Below are positions 25,678-33,072 of a stretch of 64,000 nucleotides of DNA, in pieces. The notes beneath the pieces are model-generated. The model searched no databases, was not told where the DNA came from, and saw nothing but the letters and a program-made list of their open reading frames with translations. Made by a program: the position numbers and the translations under genes. Origin of the DNA: Candidatus Formimonas warabiya (GTDB taxonomy: Bacteria; Bacillota; Dehalobacteriia; Dehalobacteriales; Dehalobacteriaceae). How positions within the stretch are numbered: position 1 is the stretch's first letter; each line of letters begins with the position of its first letter. Where the stretch lies: positions 3,050,903 through 3,114,902 of the forward strand of contig NZ_CP017634.1 of assembly GCF_002777255.1 (NCBI RefSeq), written 5' to 3'.

Positions 25678-27603
25678 TTATCCCATGGTACTAACGCTTA
25701 GATACAATTGATACAAATCTTCCAGCTCTTTGATCACTTCATGATATTCCACATATCTCTCCGGGGGAGTATCTTTGTCAAAAGAATTTTCCAGCCGGTG
25801 CCGTTTTTCCTCCAACCCGGTTATTCGGGTCTCGATCTCCCGAAGATCGGGCTTAGGCCCGGACTGCTCCTCCGGCCCATGGCCAGCCGGCCTGCGGGCA
25901 TCTTGTTTTGCCGTGGCCGCGGTACTCTTCTTATTCTGCTCCTGCGCTTTCACGATCCGGCTTTCTGCTTTTGCCTGCTTGTACGCGTCAAAATTTCCTT
26001 CAAAGGATGCTACGGTGCCTTCTGTAAATTCCAGGATCCTGTTGACGCAGCGGTTGAGGAAGTACCGGTCATGGGAAATGGCGATCACCGTTCCTTTGAA
26101 GTGGAGCAAGGCTGTTTCCAGGGCATCCCGGGCCGGTACATCCAGATGATTTGTAGGCTCATCCATAATCAGGCAGTCCGGGCTTTCCAGAATCATACAG
26201 GCCAGGTAAAGCCGTACCCTCTCTCCCCCGCTGAGAACGGCAATTTTCTTGTCAACCTCATCGCCATAAAACTGAAATCCGGCCAGATAATCTCGTGCGG
26301 CATCCGGGGCCATTTCCTTTACAGCAAGCAATTCCTCCATGATGGTCCGGCCCTCATCCGAAAAATCCACTTCTTGGCCCAGATACCCGTATCTCACCCA
26401 CTCGCCCAGTTTGCCCAAGCCCTGGAAGTCTTGATCCTTTCCGAGCAGGATATTGATCAGGGTAGTTTTGCCGCACCCGTTGGGCCCAACGATCCCCACC
26501 CTTTCTCCTCCCCTGATCAGGAAATTCACCTCCGAGAACAAAGGGGAACTGCCGAAATATTTAGCCAGTCCATGGGCCACGGCAATTTCCGCACTCAAAT
26601 GCTGAATGCCGTTAAAAGACATTTTTGGCGCCACGGTCCGGTACAGGTGATGCTTTTCTTTTTTCTCATTCAGGGCCACCGTCAGTTCTTTTTCCAGGCG
26701 CTGCACGGTTTTCATCCTGCTCTTCCAGGCAGTGCTGTTTTTGGTGCCCTTCAATTGCTGCACAATGGCGTTTTCCCGCTTTATTTCCTCTCGCAACCTA
26801 AACTGCTCTTTCCGGGCAAACTCCTTCATTTTATCCTTTTGTCCCATAAAGGTGGAATAATTTCCTGTTCTTTCTGTAATCGTACCCCTGCTCAGCTCCG
26901 CAACCCTGGTCGCTATCTGGTCGAGAAAATACCTGTCGTGGGATACCACCAGAACGCCGCCGCCAAACCTCTTTAAAAATCCTTCCAGCCATTCCACCCC
27001 GTCAATATCCAAGTGGTTGGTGGGCTCATCCAATACCAGCAGGTCCGGCTCCTCCAGCAAAATCCGGGCCAAAGCCACCCGCATCTTCTCTCCCCCGCTT
27101 AACAGCTCCAGGGGAAGGGTGAGGGCCTCTTCTTTAAGGCCCAGCCCGAGAAGCATGGATTTGATGGTAGATTCGATGGTGTATCCGTTCAGGCTTTCAT
27201 AGCGGTCGACCAGTCGGGAGTATTCCGAAAAGACGGCGCCATATTCCTCCGGAAGATCCAGCACGGCCGGTTCCGCCATTCTTTTTTCCAGGTTTTTTAT
27301 TTTCTGCTCCAGCCTGCTTACCTCTTCATGGTACAGCGCCGTCTCGCGAAAGATCTTCCCGTTGGGATCCATTTCCCGCAGGTCTTGGGTCAAGTACCCC
27401 ATCTTTGTTCCCCGGGCCACGATCACGTTTCCTCTGTCACAGCATTCGACCCCTGCGGCAATTCTCAGCAGAGTCGTCTTCCCCGACCCATTGGGTCCGA
27501 CAAGAGCCACCCTTTCTCCTCTTTCGATTCTCAGATCGGCCCCGTCAAGCACCACCCGGTTCCGATACTCTTTTATAATATGATTGAGCACCAATAAGCT
27601 CAT
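25678..27603 (-). CDS. ABC-F family ribosome-associated ATPase
   Basis: A 641-residue soluble protein with two ABC ATPase domains and no membrane segment. Walker A motifs are GPNGSGKTT (about 36-44) and GPNGCGKTT (about 375); signatures are LSGGEKMRVALAR and LSGGERVRLYLA; both Walker B regions read DEPTNHLD. A charged linker separates the domains and a C-terminal coiled coil (about 560-635) follows, as in Uup/VmlR-type proteins. ABC-F proteins act on the ribosome in translation quality control or antibiotic protection. Its long leader with a small reading frame and two terminator hairpins suggests translation-sensing attenuation, as known for resistance ABC-Fs. Confidence 0.93.
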   Translation of the reverse strand: MSLLVLNHIIKEYRNRVVLDGADLRIERGERVALVGPNGSGKTTLLRIAAGVECCDRGNVIVARGTKMGYLTQDLREMDPNGKIFRETALYHEEVSRLEQKIKNLEKRMAEPAVLDLPEEYGAVFSEYSRLVDRYESLNGYTIESTIKSMLLGLGLKEEALTLPLELLSGGEKMRVALARILLEEPDLLVLDEPTNHLDIDGVEWLEGFLKRFGGGVLVVSHDRYFLDQIATRVAELSRGTITERTGNYSTFMGQKDKMKEFARKEQFRLREEIKRENAIVQQLKGTKNSTAWKSRMKTVQRLEKELTVALNEKKEKHHLYRTVAPKMSFNGIQHLSAEIAVAHGLAKYFGSSPLFSEVNFLIRGGERVGIVGPNGCGKTTLINILLGKDQDFQGLGKLGEWVRYGYLGQEVDFSDEGRTIMEELLAVKEMAPDAARDYLAGFQFYGDEVDKKIAVLSGGERVRLYLACMILESPDCLIMDEPTNHLDVPARDALETALLHFKGTVIAISHDRYFLNRCVNRILEFTEGTVASFEGNFDAYKQAKAESRIVKAQEQNKKSTAATAKQDARRPAGHGPEEQSGPKPDLREIETRITGLEEKRHRLENSFDKDTPPERYVEYHEVIKELEDLYQLYLSVSTMG

Positions 27604-27657
27604 CTCAATTCCTCCTTTTGTGCTACCGGAATATTTGCCTATCCTGAATGATCAAAC

Positions 27658-27691
27658 CAAAAAATAAAGGACCGCAGGTATATCCGCGGCC
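27658..27691 (-). terminator. Attenuator hairpin just upstream of the ABC-F gene
   Basis: On the minus strand GGCCGC pairs with GCGGTCC (one bulged T), followed by TTTATTTTTT. It lies about 55 bases before the ABC-F start, so it would stop transcription inside the leader. Confidence 0.7.
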
Positions 27692-27760
27692 ATGATTCCA
27701 GCAGGAGAAAATAGAGATCCCCCTCGCTCAGCAAGAGTCAATTACTCAGAAGGAATATGC

Positions 27761-27799
27761 AGAAATAAAAAGCCGCGGCATTCGTGTGCTGTCCGCAGC
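27761..27799 (-). terminator. First terminator-like hairpin of the ABC-F leader
   Basis: On the minus strand GCTGCGG pairs with CCGCGGC and is followed by TTTTTATTT. Its CCGCGG core is repeated in the second hairpin at 27658-27691, so the two could exchange partners. Confidence 0.6.
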
Positions 27800-28064
27800 T
27801 TGATTAGGCAAAACATACCTTAACAAAACGTTTCAAAATTAACGAACCATCAAAGCAGAATCGTTTTCGAAACGCTCACGCAAGATATTTTAGGCTTTAC
27901 ATGAGCTGTATTAAAACCCTATGCGGCCTTTTCACCGAAGGCAAGGGGCTATCCGCAAAAATGTATAACAGAATAAACTATCCTGTTTCTATAGCTTTAC
28001 AGTAAAGTTTATGCAGATCAACCCGGTATCGGCTACTGATGGCTTTTAGGCTCCGGACAATGCA

Positions 28065-28166
28065 TCACCGAATAAAATATGCACTTTGGTCCTTTGACCC
28101 TTTGGTCATTGTTCCAGAGCTGAGGCCACGGCCTTCTTCCGGTACATTGGGAAAATACCATTCCAT
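28065..28166 (-). CDS. 33-residue small protein, possible leader peptide for the ABC-F gene
   Basis: A short frame with a textbook site CAGGAGG seven bases before ATG, and a promoter upstream at 28215-28244. It begins MEWYFPNVPEEGRG and resembles no family I know. It lies in the 640-base leader of the ABC-F gene, upstream of two terminator hairpins, so it could be a regulatory leader peptide; a truncated gene remnant is the alternative. Confidence 0.45.
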   Translation of the reverse strand: MEWYFPNVPEEGRGLSSGTMTKGSKDQSAYFIR

Positions 28167-28214
28167 GGTAAATCCTCCTGTACGGACTTTTGTTCTTATT
28201 TTTAATCCTTATTT

Positions 28215-28244
28215 ATTATATAACAGGATAACCAGTTAAATCAA
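28215..28244 (-). promoter_or_regulatory. Promoter of the ABC-F leader transcript
   Basis: On the minus strand TTGATT (28244-28239), an 18-base spacer and TATAAT (28220-28215). It drives the small reading frame at 28065-28166 and, past two terminators, the ABC-F gene. Confidence 0.65.
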
Positions 28245-28261
28245 CATCCTTGCCAAATCGC

Positions 28262-28609
28262 TTATTTTACCTGATCTCTGCCTATGATCTCCCCGTTTGC
28301 CGGGTTAACAAAAAAACGCGCACCGTAAAAATCGGAAACAACAATTTTTCCCTCCCGGATCATCATATTTTCATAGGGCAGCCTGTTCTTCCCGGGAAAA
28401 ATCTCCTGGGCATTCTGTATTTGCCACAGGATCTCTCCCTGACTGTCCACAGCATAAACGTTATCATAAACCAACCGGTCGAAAGGGATCGCCAGTAAGA
28501 CGACAAGCAAACAATCCATTTCTTTTACCGTCCGAACAGGGAAGGAAAAAGAGACGGTATGGCCATTAACTGTTAGAACTCCTTGACGTACAGAATAATT
28601 AATTGCCAT
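28262..28609 (-). CDS. Small partner protein, translationally coupled to the secreted protein upstream
   Basis: A 115-residue protein with no signal peptide, beginning MAINYSVRQGVLTVNGH. It contains a YAVDSQGEILWQIQ strand-rich stretch and a C-terminal YGARFFVNPANGEIIGRDQ that looks like a PQQ-like or WG-repeat hairpin. The family was not recognised. Its ATG overlaps the stop of the upstream gene as TAATG, so the two are made together; a longer in-frame start at 28702 would lie inside the upstream gene and is less likely. The pairing of a secreted protein and a small cytoplasmic partner resembles effector/immunity organisation, which remains a hypothesis. Confidence 0.7.
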   Translation of the reverse strand: MAINYSVRQGVLTVNGHTVSFSFPVRTVKEMDCLLVVLLAIPFDRLVYDNVYAVDSQGEILWQIQNAQEIFPGKNRLPYENMMIREGKIVVSDFYGARFFVNPANGEIIGRDQVK

Positions 28610-29511
28610 TACTCTTCCGCTCCCGGTAAAAGTCTTGAATTGAGGAATTCGCCTGTTCTTTGCCCCATTAAGTCGAATTGAACTCCTCCGCCTTTTCCCC
28701 ATTCCGGAACCTCATTGGTGATTCCCCCGCGCAAGCGTGTCCCTGGGCTAATTTTTACATCAACCACATATTTAGGCAAAGCCGGCAAGGCAAATTTGTC
28801 CTTAATCTGGGCGGGAGTCAAACCTTCCAAATCCGCTCCTTTCATCACCCAGCCGCCGTACATGCCGGAAATTTCCCCATCATATACCCGGGCAAAAGTG
28901 TACTCCTCCGTAACCGTAAATTCTGTCACCCGGGAACCGGCAAGATAGGGCGGTTTATCATAACCCTTTTCTTCCTTCCACCACTGGTTTACCTTATCTG
29001 CCGACCTGTTGACCAAATCCTGGGCGGGAATCCCTTCCGAAAAAGGATGTGTATCGGCTCCTTGGATCTGAGCCGTCTTCGTTTTTTCATCCCAGGACAA
29101 AGTTAACCCTAAGTTTTCCACCAGAAATCTCAAAGGAATCAATATTTGGTCCTGGGAAACCCTGGGCGAAACATCCAGGGTTATCGTTTGGGTGCCAACC
29201 AGTGCGGCAGGGCTTCCCGGATGAAAAACCAGATCGGTATCGCCCAGGTTCAAAGTCAGAGCACCCGTCTCCGGGCCGTAAACAGCGTCAATGTTTAAAA
29301 TGGGACACAACGGCTCTACGGGAATTAAAATCCGTCCTTTCTCCAGGACCGGCGGCACATCCATCTCAATTAATTCTTGATTATTCCGTACCGAGACAAG
29401 ATTGCCCCCATCCGTACTATCTGCGCCCGCTCCCCATACCGGGCCGGCCATGAAGCCGAACAGAACAACCAGTATCAGAATTAAATACCCTAGTCTTGGA
29501 ATTTTTTTCAT
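28609..29511 (-). CDS. Secreted copper amine oxidase N-terminal domain protein with toxin-like C-terminal domain
   Basis: A 300-residue exported protein. Residues 1-28 form a signal peptide ending GPVWGA. Residues 35-150 are a copper-amine-oxidase N-terminal (stalk-type) domain: RILIPVEPLCPILN and DQILIPLRFLVENLGLTLSWD are its two typical strands-helix repeats, used in Bacillota for envelope attachment. The last ~100 residues (LTPAQIKDKFALPALP, GTRLRGGITN, WGKGGGVQFDLMG, NSRLLPG) resemble the pattern of C-terminal domains in secreted polymorphic toxins; I cannot name the family. The following gene overlaps its stop. Function is open. Confidence 0.75.
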   Translation of the reverse strand: MKKIPRLGYLILILVVLFGFMAGPVWGAGADSTDGGNLVSVRNNQELIEMDVPPVLEKGRILIPVEPLCPILNIDAVYGPETGALTLNLGDTDLVFHPGSPAALVGTQTITLDVSPRVSQDQILIPLRFLVENLGLTLSWDEKTKTAQIQGADTHPFSEGIPAQDLVNRSADKVNQWWKEEKGYDKPPYLAGSRVTEFTVTEEYTFARVYDGEISGMYGGWVMKGADLEGLTPAQIKDKFALPALPKYVVDVKISPGTRLRGGITNEVPEWGKGGGVQFDLMGQRTGEFLNSRLLPGAEE

Positions 29512-29719
29512 TTTTCTTCCTCCTTGCCCTATCCCTTATAGATCGCTCTTTTTGCCCCTAAAGAGAAATTTCTTTCTTTCTCACGGTTCAATGCCTTGTA
29601 TTTCCACAAAATACAATCAGTTCCTCCTAAAGAATAAAAAATAAAATCGTCCCCATAGGAGGTATATTTATCCCGGGAAATGGCAAAAACAGTAATAAAA
29701 TTCTAAAGAAGGACAAAAA

Positions 29720-30190
29720 ATGGATCACAACAAGGTATTAAACTTAAATAGAATCAAAGAACTCCTGGAATTAAGAGAAGCCGGTTTGATCAGCAAACGG
29801 TTTAATCCCGCGATACAAGAATTGAGCAGGGAGGATTTAAATGCCCGCGCTTTTTTAGAAATGGCCGCCGAACTCCCTAATGATATCCCGGTGGAAAAAG
29901 GACTGTTCCTCCATTTTAGGAATGTATTTCAGTGGCTGAGGGACTATCCGGAAAAAGTAGCGATACTCCTGACATCCCAGCTGGTCACGCCTCCCCGGCC
30001 CACCCGGCATGACCAATACGCCGCCAGCTTTCAGTCCTTGGTAAACATGGTTTATGCGCTGTACAACCTGCAGGGATATAGTTTGGACGGCAACTATTAC
30101 TGGTTTTCCAAAGATAAGGAGAAGCTGAGATATTTCGAGGATTTGGCAAAACGGCAAAACCCCAAAGACTTTCTCGTGGGCCGAGAGTAA
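29720..30190 (+). CDS. Hypothetical protein
   Basis: A 156-residue soluble, mainly helical protein not recognised. Visible features are a charged N-terminal helix (KVLNLNRIKELLELREAG), a proline-rich turn VTPPRPTRHDQY and several aromatic residues in the C-terminal half (YYWFSKDKEKLRYFEDL). GAAGGA lies ten bases before the ATG. It stands alone between the divergent secreted-protein gene and a dispersed repeat. Confidence 0.6.
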   Translation: MDHNKVLNLNRIKELLELREAGLISKRFNPAIQELSREDLNARAFLEMAAELPNDIPVEKGLFLHFRNVFQWLRDYPEKVAILLTSQLVTPPRPTRHDQYAASFQSLVNMVYALYNLQGYSLDGNYYWFSKDKEKLRYFEDLAKRQNPKDFLVGRE

Positions 30191-30194
30191 TGTA

Positions 30195-30274
30195 ATGTCA
30201 CGGGGACAGGTCCCTTGACATGCAGAGCCTCATCAAATAGTGGACTTATGTCAATGTACCTGTCTCCATGGCAT
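30195..30274. repeat. Imperfect inverted-repeat element (about 80 bp)
   Basis: Two arms of the form ATGTCACGGGGACAGGTCCC and the reverse complement of GTACCTGTCTCCATGGCAT enclose about 30 bases. The same arms occur at 63771-63852, and a related palindrome lies at 8603. It looks like a REP/MITE-type element between convergent genes. Confidence 0.65.
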
Positions 30275-30291
30275 GCTTCATGACATGCTCC

Positions 30292-31182
30292 TTATACGTT
30301 TAATCCTTGTGCGCGCATAAGGGAGAGCAGCTTTTCACGGTTTGCATCCTCCATTTCAGTAAGAGGCAATCGGAGATAATTCTTGCAGAATCCCATAGCC
30401 GCCATAGCCGCTTTAACCGGAATGGGGTTAACTTCGCAAAATAGTGTGTCTATCAGGGGATATAATTGATACTGCAGTTCTGCACTGCCGGCAATGTCAC
30501 CATTAAAGAAACGGGTGCAAATCTCCCGTGTCTGTGCCGGCATAATATTTGAAAGCACGGAAATGCAGCCAACTCCCCCAAGGGCCATCAGTGGAACAAT
30601 CTGATCGTCATTGCCTGAATACAAATCAAGCTTGCCGCGTATACGCGCCATCGTTTCCACAATTTTTGAAATGTTGCCATTTGCTTCCTTAATCCCTACG
30701 ATGTTTTCGTGTTCAGCTAATACTTCATAGGTGGCAGGCTCAATATTTACTCCGGTCCTTGAAGGCACGTTATAAAGAATGATCGGTTTTGTGCTCTGAT
30801 CGGCAATTTGAGTAAACATTTTAATCAAACCTTTTTGAGTAGCCTTGTTATAATAGGGAGTAACGACGAGCATTGCATCCGCACCTGCTTCGCAGGCACA
30901 TCGAGTGAGATCAATTGCGTATTCGGTGTCATTGCTGCCTGTACCTGCTATAATCGGCACTCTCCCTGCTGCGTACTGAACTGCAAATGCAATTGCCTCT
31001 CTATGCTCCTCGTCATTCAGGGTCGACGCTTCACCTGTGGTTCCGCAAATCACCAGGGCATCAATCCCTTCTGCAATTTGCCAGTCGATCAATTTGCCAA
31101 ACTGCGCATAATTAATTCCGGTTTCATCCAGAGGCGTGATGAGAGCAGTGGCGATACCTTTGAAAATAGTATTTTTTTTCAT
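30292..31182 (-). CDS. dapA: 4-hydroxy-tetrahydrodipicolinate synthase
   Basis: A 296-residue enzyme that condenses pyruvate and aspartate semialdehyde in lysine and diaminopimelate synthesis. The Schiff-base lysine is K165 in VGIKEANGN, the proton-relay tyrosine is Y137 in YNVPSRTG, and the N-terminal GTTGEASTL motif binds the pyruvate carboxylate. The length is that of the standard family. A lysine riboswitch with terminator precedes it, so it is switched off by lysine. No other lysine-pathway gene is near. Confidence 0.96.
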   Translation of the reverse strand: MKKNTIFKGIATALITPLDETGINYAQFGKLIDWQIAEGIDALVICGTTGEASTLNDEEHREAIAFAVQYAAGRVPIIAGTGSNDTEYAIDLTRCACEAGADAMLVVTPYYNKATQKGLIKMFTQIADQSTKPIILYNVPSRTGVNIEPATYEVLAEHENIVGIKEANGNISKIVETMARIRGKLDLYSGNDDQIVPLMALGGVGCISVLSNIMPAQTREICTRFFNGDIAGSAELQYQLYPLIDTLFCEVNPIPVKAAMAAMGFCKNYLRLPLTEMEDANREKLLSLMRAQGLNV

Positions 31183-31204
31183 GTGCTTATACGTCTCCTT
31201 TTTT

Positions 31205-31236
31205 TAAAAAAAAATAGCTGATTACGGAATCAGCTA
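31205..31236 (-). terminator. Terminator of the lysine riboswitch
   Basis: On the minus strand AGCTGATT / AATCAGCT with loop CCGT, followed by nine T, immediately before the dapA ribosome-binding site. An alternative hairpin CAGTATGAAT / ATTCATACTG lies just upstream and can act in the switch. Confidence 0.9.
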
Positions 31237-31292
31237 ATAAATTACCAGTATGAATAATTCCTATTCATACTGTAATTTCTTATCATACTGTA

Positions 31293-31464
31293 CTATAGAT
31301 AGCTCTCCGCAAAAGCGACAGTTGAGCAAATCTTATTTTGCCCACCCAGCCCAGTCCCTACGCAATCAGGACCGACTTCGGCATCTACACCTTTCGCCGA
31401 AGCTACGGTCTTGCGTAAACCTTAACAGCTTCGGGTACTGATTGTACAATGCGCCTCTATCAAT
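31293..31464 (-). promoter_or_regulatory. Lysine riboswitch (L box)
   Basis: The minus-strand leader shows the L-box core: AGAGGCGCA near the 5' end, GCGAAAGGTGTAGATGCCGA in the middle, GGGCTGGGTGGGC, then CAACTGTCGCTTTTGCGG and GAGCTATC closing P1 with GATAG. It is followed by an intrinsic terminator and dapA, so lysine binding should end transcription early. Confidence 0.92.
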
Positions 31465-31607
31465 TTTATTCAGTTTGTCATATATCGTGATACTTGTCAA
31501 GCCTAAATATACGAGATAGATGAGATAAGGAACGGGCACCAGGATCCGGCATCCGAATATTTTTAAAAATATTTTTTAATTTTTATCTAAATTTTTTTAT
31601 TTTAGGA

Positions 31608-31636
31608 TTGCAAAACCATTAATTTATAAATATAAT
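31608..31636 (+). promoter_or_regulatory. Promoter of the ferritin-like/rubrerythrin operon
   Basis: TTGCAA at 31608, a 17-base spacer and TATAAT at 31631. A hairpin (AAAGG / CCTTT) lies in the 5' untranslated region at about 31717-31755. Confidence 0.7.
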
Positions 31637-31778
31637 AAAAATGTAATCATTACAAAGTTATAATTGTTCTTTTGCTTTTGGGTGCCCAGCTTATGGAAAA
31701 AAGTGAGAAAAGCGTATATTTTAAAGGTGCCTTTCCGAGACGCCTTTCAAATATAAATAAATTTTTAGGAGGGTTATT

Positions 31779-32090
31779 ATGCCTGATTTTGGACATCCCT
31801 TTTCTGGACTTGCAAAAGATCGCAAGCTGACAGAACAAGAATTAATTAGAGCGATCCGGTTTATGGTATCAGCAGAATATGAAGCGATCCAGCTTTATAT
31901 GCAGCTTGCTGAATCGACAGACAATAGACTGGCAATTGCAGTATTGAAGGATATCGCCGATGAGGAGCGCGTACATGCAGGAGAGTTCCTGAGACTGCTG
32001 AAAGAACTTGCTCCAGATGAGGAAGGATTCTATGCAGAAGGGGCTCAAGAGGTGGAAGAAGAAATCGAGGAACTAAAGAATAATTTATAA
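31779..32090 (+). CDS. Ferritin-like domain protein (encapsulated-ferritin type)
   Basis: A 103-residue two-helix ferritin-like protein. Metal ligands visible are in SAEYEAIQLYMQL (E near 33 and 36) and DEERVHAGEFL (ExxH near 65-68). Half-ferritins of this kind dimerise to make the di-iron site, and related domains are loaded in, or fused to, encapsulin nanocompartments in archaea and bacteria. The protein begins MPDFGHPFSG, typical of the stand-alone family. It is 14 bases upstream of rubrerythrin. No encapsulin shell gene is in the window. A role in iron or peroxide handling is likely. Confidence 0.85.
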   Translation: MPDFGHPFSGLAKDRKLTEQELIRAIRFMVSAEYEAIQLYMQLAESTDNRLAIAVLKDIADEERVHAGEFLRLLKELAPDEEGFYAEGAQEVEEEIEELKNNL

Positions 32091-32104
32091 AGGGAGGTAA
32101 AAAA

Positions 32105-32599
32105 ATGGAAGAACAAAAAACTCTGAAAAACCTGATGGAGGCATTCGCCGGGGAATCCCAGGCAAATAGAAAATATCTGGCCTACGCCAAAAAGGCTGAG
32201 GCAGATGGAAAAATCAACGCCGCCAAGCTATTTAAGGCAGCATCCGATGCGGAGACTTTACATGCACTCAAACATTTCGAAGTAGCCGGTAAAATTGGGT
32301 CCACAGCCGACAACTTAAAAGATGCCGTCAATGGCGAAACCCATGAGTACCAAAACATGTATCCTGATTTCGTAAAAGAGGCTGAAAAGGAAGGCAATAA
32401 AGCTGCCCTCAACAGTTTCACCCTTGCCATGAAAGCAGAAGAGGTCCATGCACGGCTTTACAAAGAGGCATTAGAAAATTTAGATCAAACAGAAGAAGTT
32501 TTTTACTATCTGTGTCCCGTATGTGGAAATATTGAAAAATCTGTTCCGGAAAAATGCAGCATCTGCGGCGCTCCCGGATCGAAGTTCATTAAGTATTAA
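32105..32599 (+). CDS. rbr: Rubrerythrin
   Basis: A 164-residue rubrerythrin, a non-heme diiron peroxidase of anaerobes that reduces hydrogen peroxide. The diiron ligands lie in FAGESQANRKY (E16 region), AETLHALKH, and KAEEVHARLYKEAL. The C-terminal rubredoxin-like domain has CPVCGNIEK and CSICGAPGSKF for the FeS4 site. Length is slightly short of the standard ~190 residues. The gene forms an operon with the ferritin-like gene, suggesting an oxidative-stress and iron-storage unit. Confidence 0.95.
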   Translation: MEEQKTLKNLMEAFAGESQANRKYLAYAKKAEADGKINAAKLFKAASDAETLHALKHFEVAGKIGSTADNLKDAVNGETHEYQNMYPDFVKEAEKEGNKAALNSFTLAMKAEEVHARLYKEALENLDQTEEVFYYLCPVCGNIEKSVPEKCSICGAPGSKFIKY

Positions 32600-32636
32600 G
32601 TTATTAAGTTTAAACATCCCTTCCCCAAATATAAAT

Positions 32637-32677
32637 AACCGGATACCGGTATTTTTCCGGCCTCCGGCTATTTTTTT
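32637..32677 (+). terminator. Terminator after rubrerythrin
   Basis: Arms AACCGGATACCGG and CCGGCCTCCGGCT pair with three mismatched positions, followed by ATTTTTTTATC. Confidence 0.8.
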
Positions 32678-32694
32678 ATCTTGTTTTAATCGGT

Positions 32695-32802
32695 TTATTT
32701 TTTCACCATTTTACAATCAGTGATGTGTTGTAATAAAGAACATAGCAGAAAAGCCAGGATGCCAAAATAAGCCATGATCCAATCCTTTTCTCCAACATTC
32801 AT
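32695..32802 (-). CDS. 35-residue small membrane protein
   Basis: A short frame beginning MNVGEKDW and containing one hydrophobic helix (IMAYFGILAFLLCSLL). GAGGAG lies six bases before the ATG, and a good promoter is 120 bases upstream. The family is unknown. It is too short for usual gene calling, but start signals and a clean membrane helix support it. Confidence 0.5.
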   Translation of the reverse strand: MNVGEKDWIMAYFGILAFLLCSLLQHITDCKMVKK

Positions 32803-32922
32803 ACCATCTCCTCATACCTAAATTTACTTCATCAGCTAAATAACCCTATGTCCGCGCCTGCAAGACGTTCGGTATTCCTGTGTAGAACCCATTGTACTTA
32901 TCTGAAATACTTTGTGTATTCC

Positions 32923-32951
32923 ATTATAGTATAGAGATATTTGGAATTCAA
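32923..32951 (-). promoter_or_regulatory. Promoter of the small membrane protein gene
   Basis: On the minus strand TTGAAT (32951-32946), a 17-base spacer and TATAAT (32928-32923). Confidence 0.65.
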
Positions 32952-33001
32952 TAGCCATTTTTAAAATTTAAGAAGATTTTTTTCTGCTGTTTTATCACAA
33001 A

Positions 33002-33047
33002 AAGGTCGGGTAGACCGGGAGAGCGATTCCCCTGGCTACTCGACCTT
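33002..33047 (-). terminator. Terminator after hydG
   Basis: Arms AAGGTCGGGTAG and CTACTCGACCTT pair (one mismatch), with an inner CCGGG / CCCTGG helix. On the minus strand a T-run follows (CCTTTTTG). Confidence 0.8.
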
Positions 33048-33072
33048 CAAAAAAGTGATGAAAGTTCACAAC

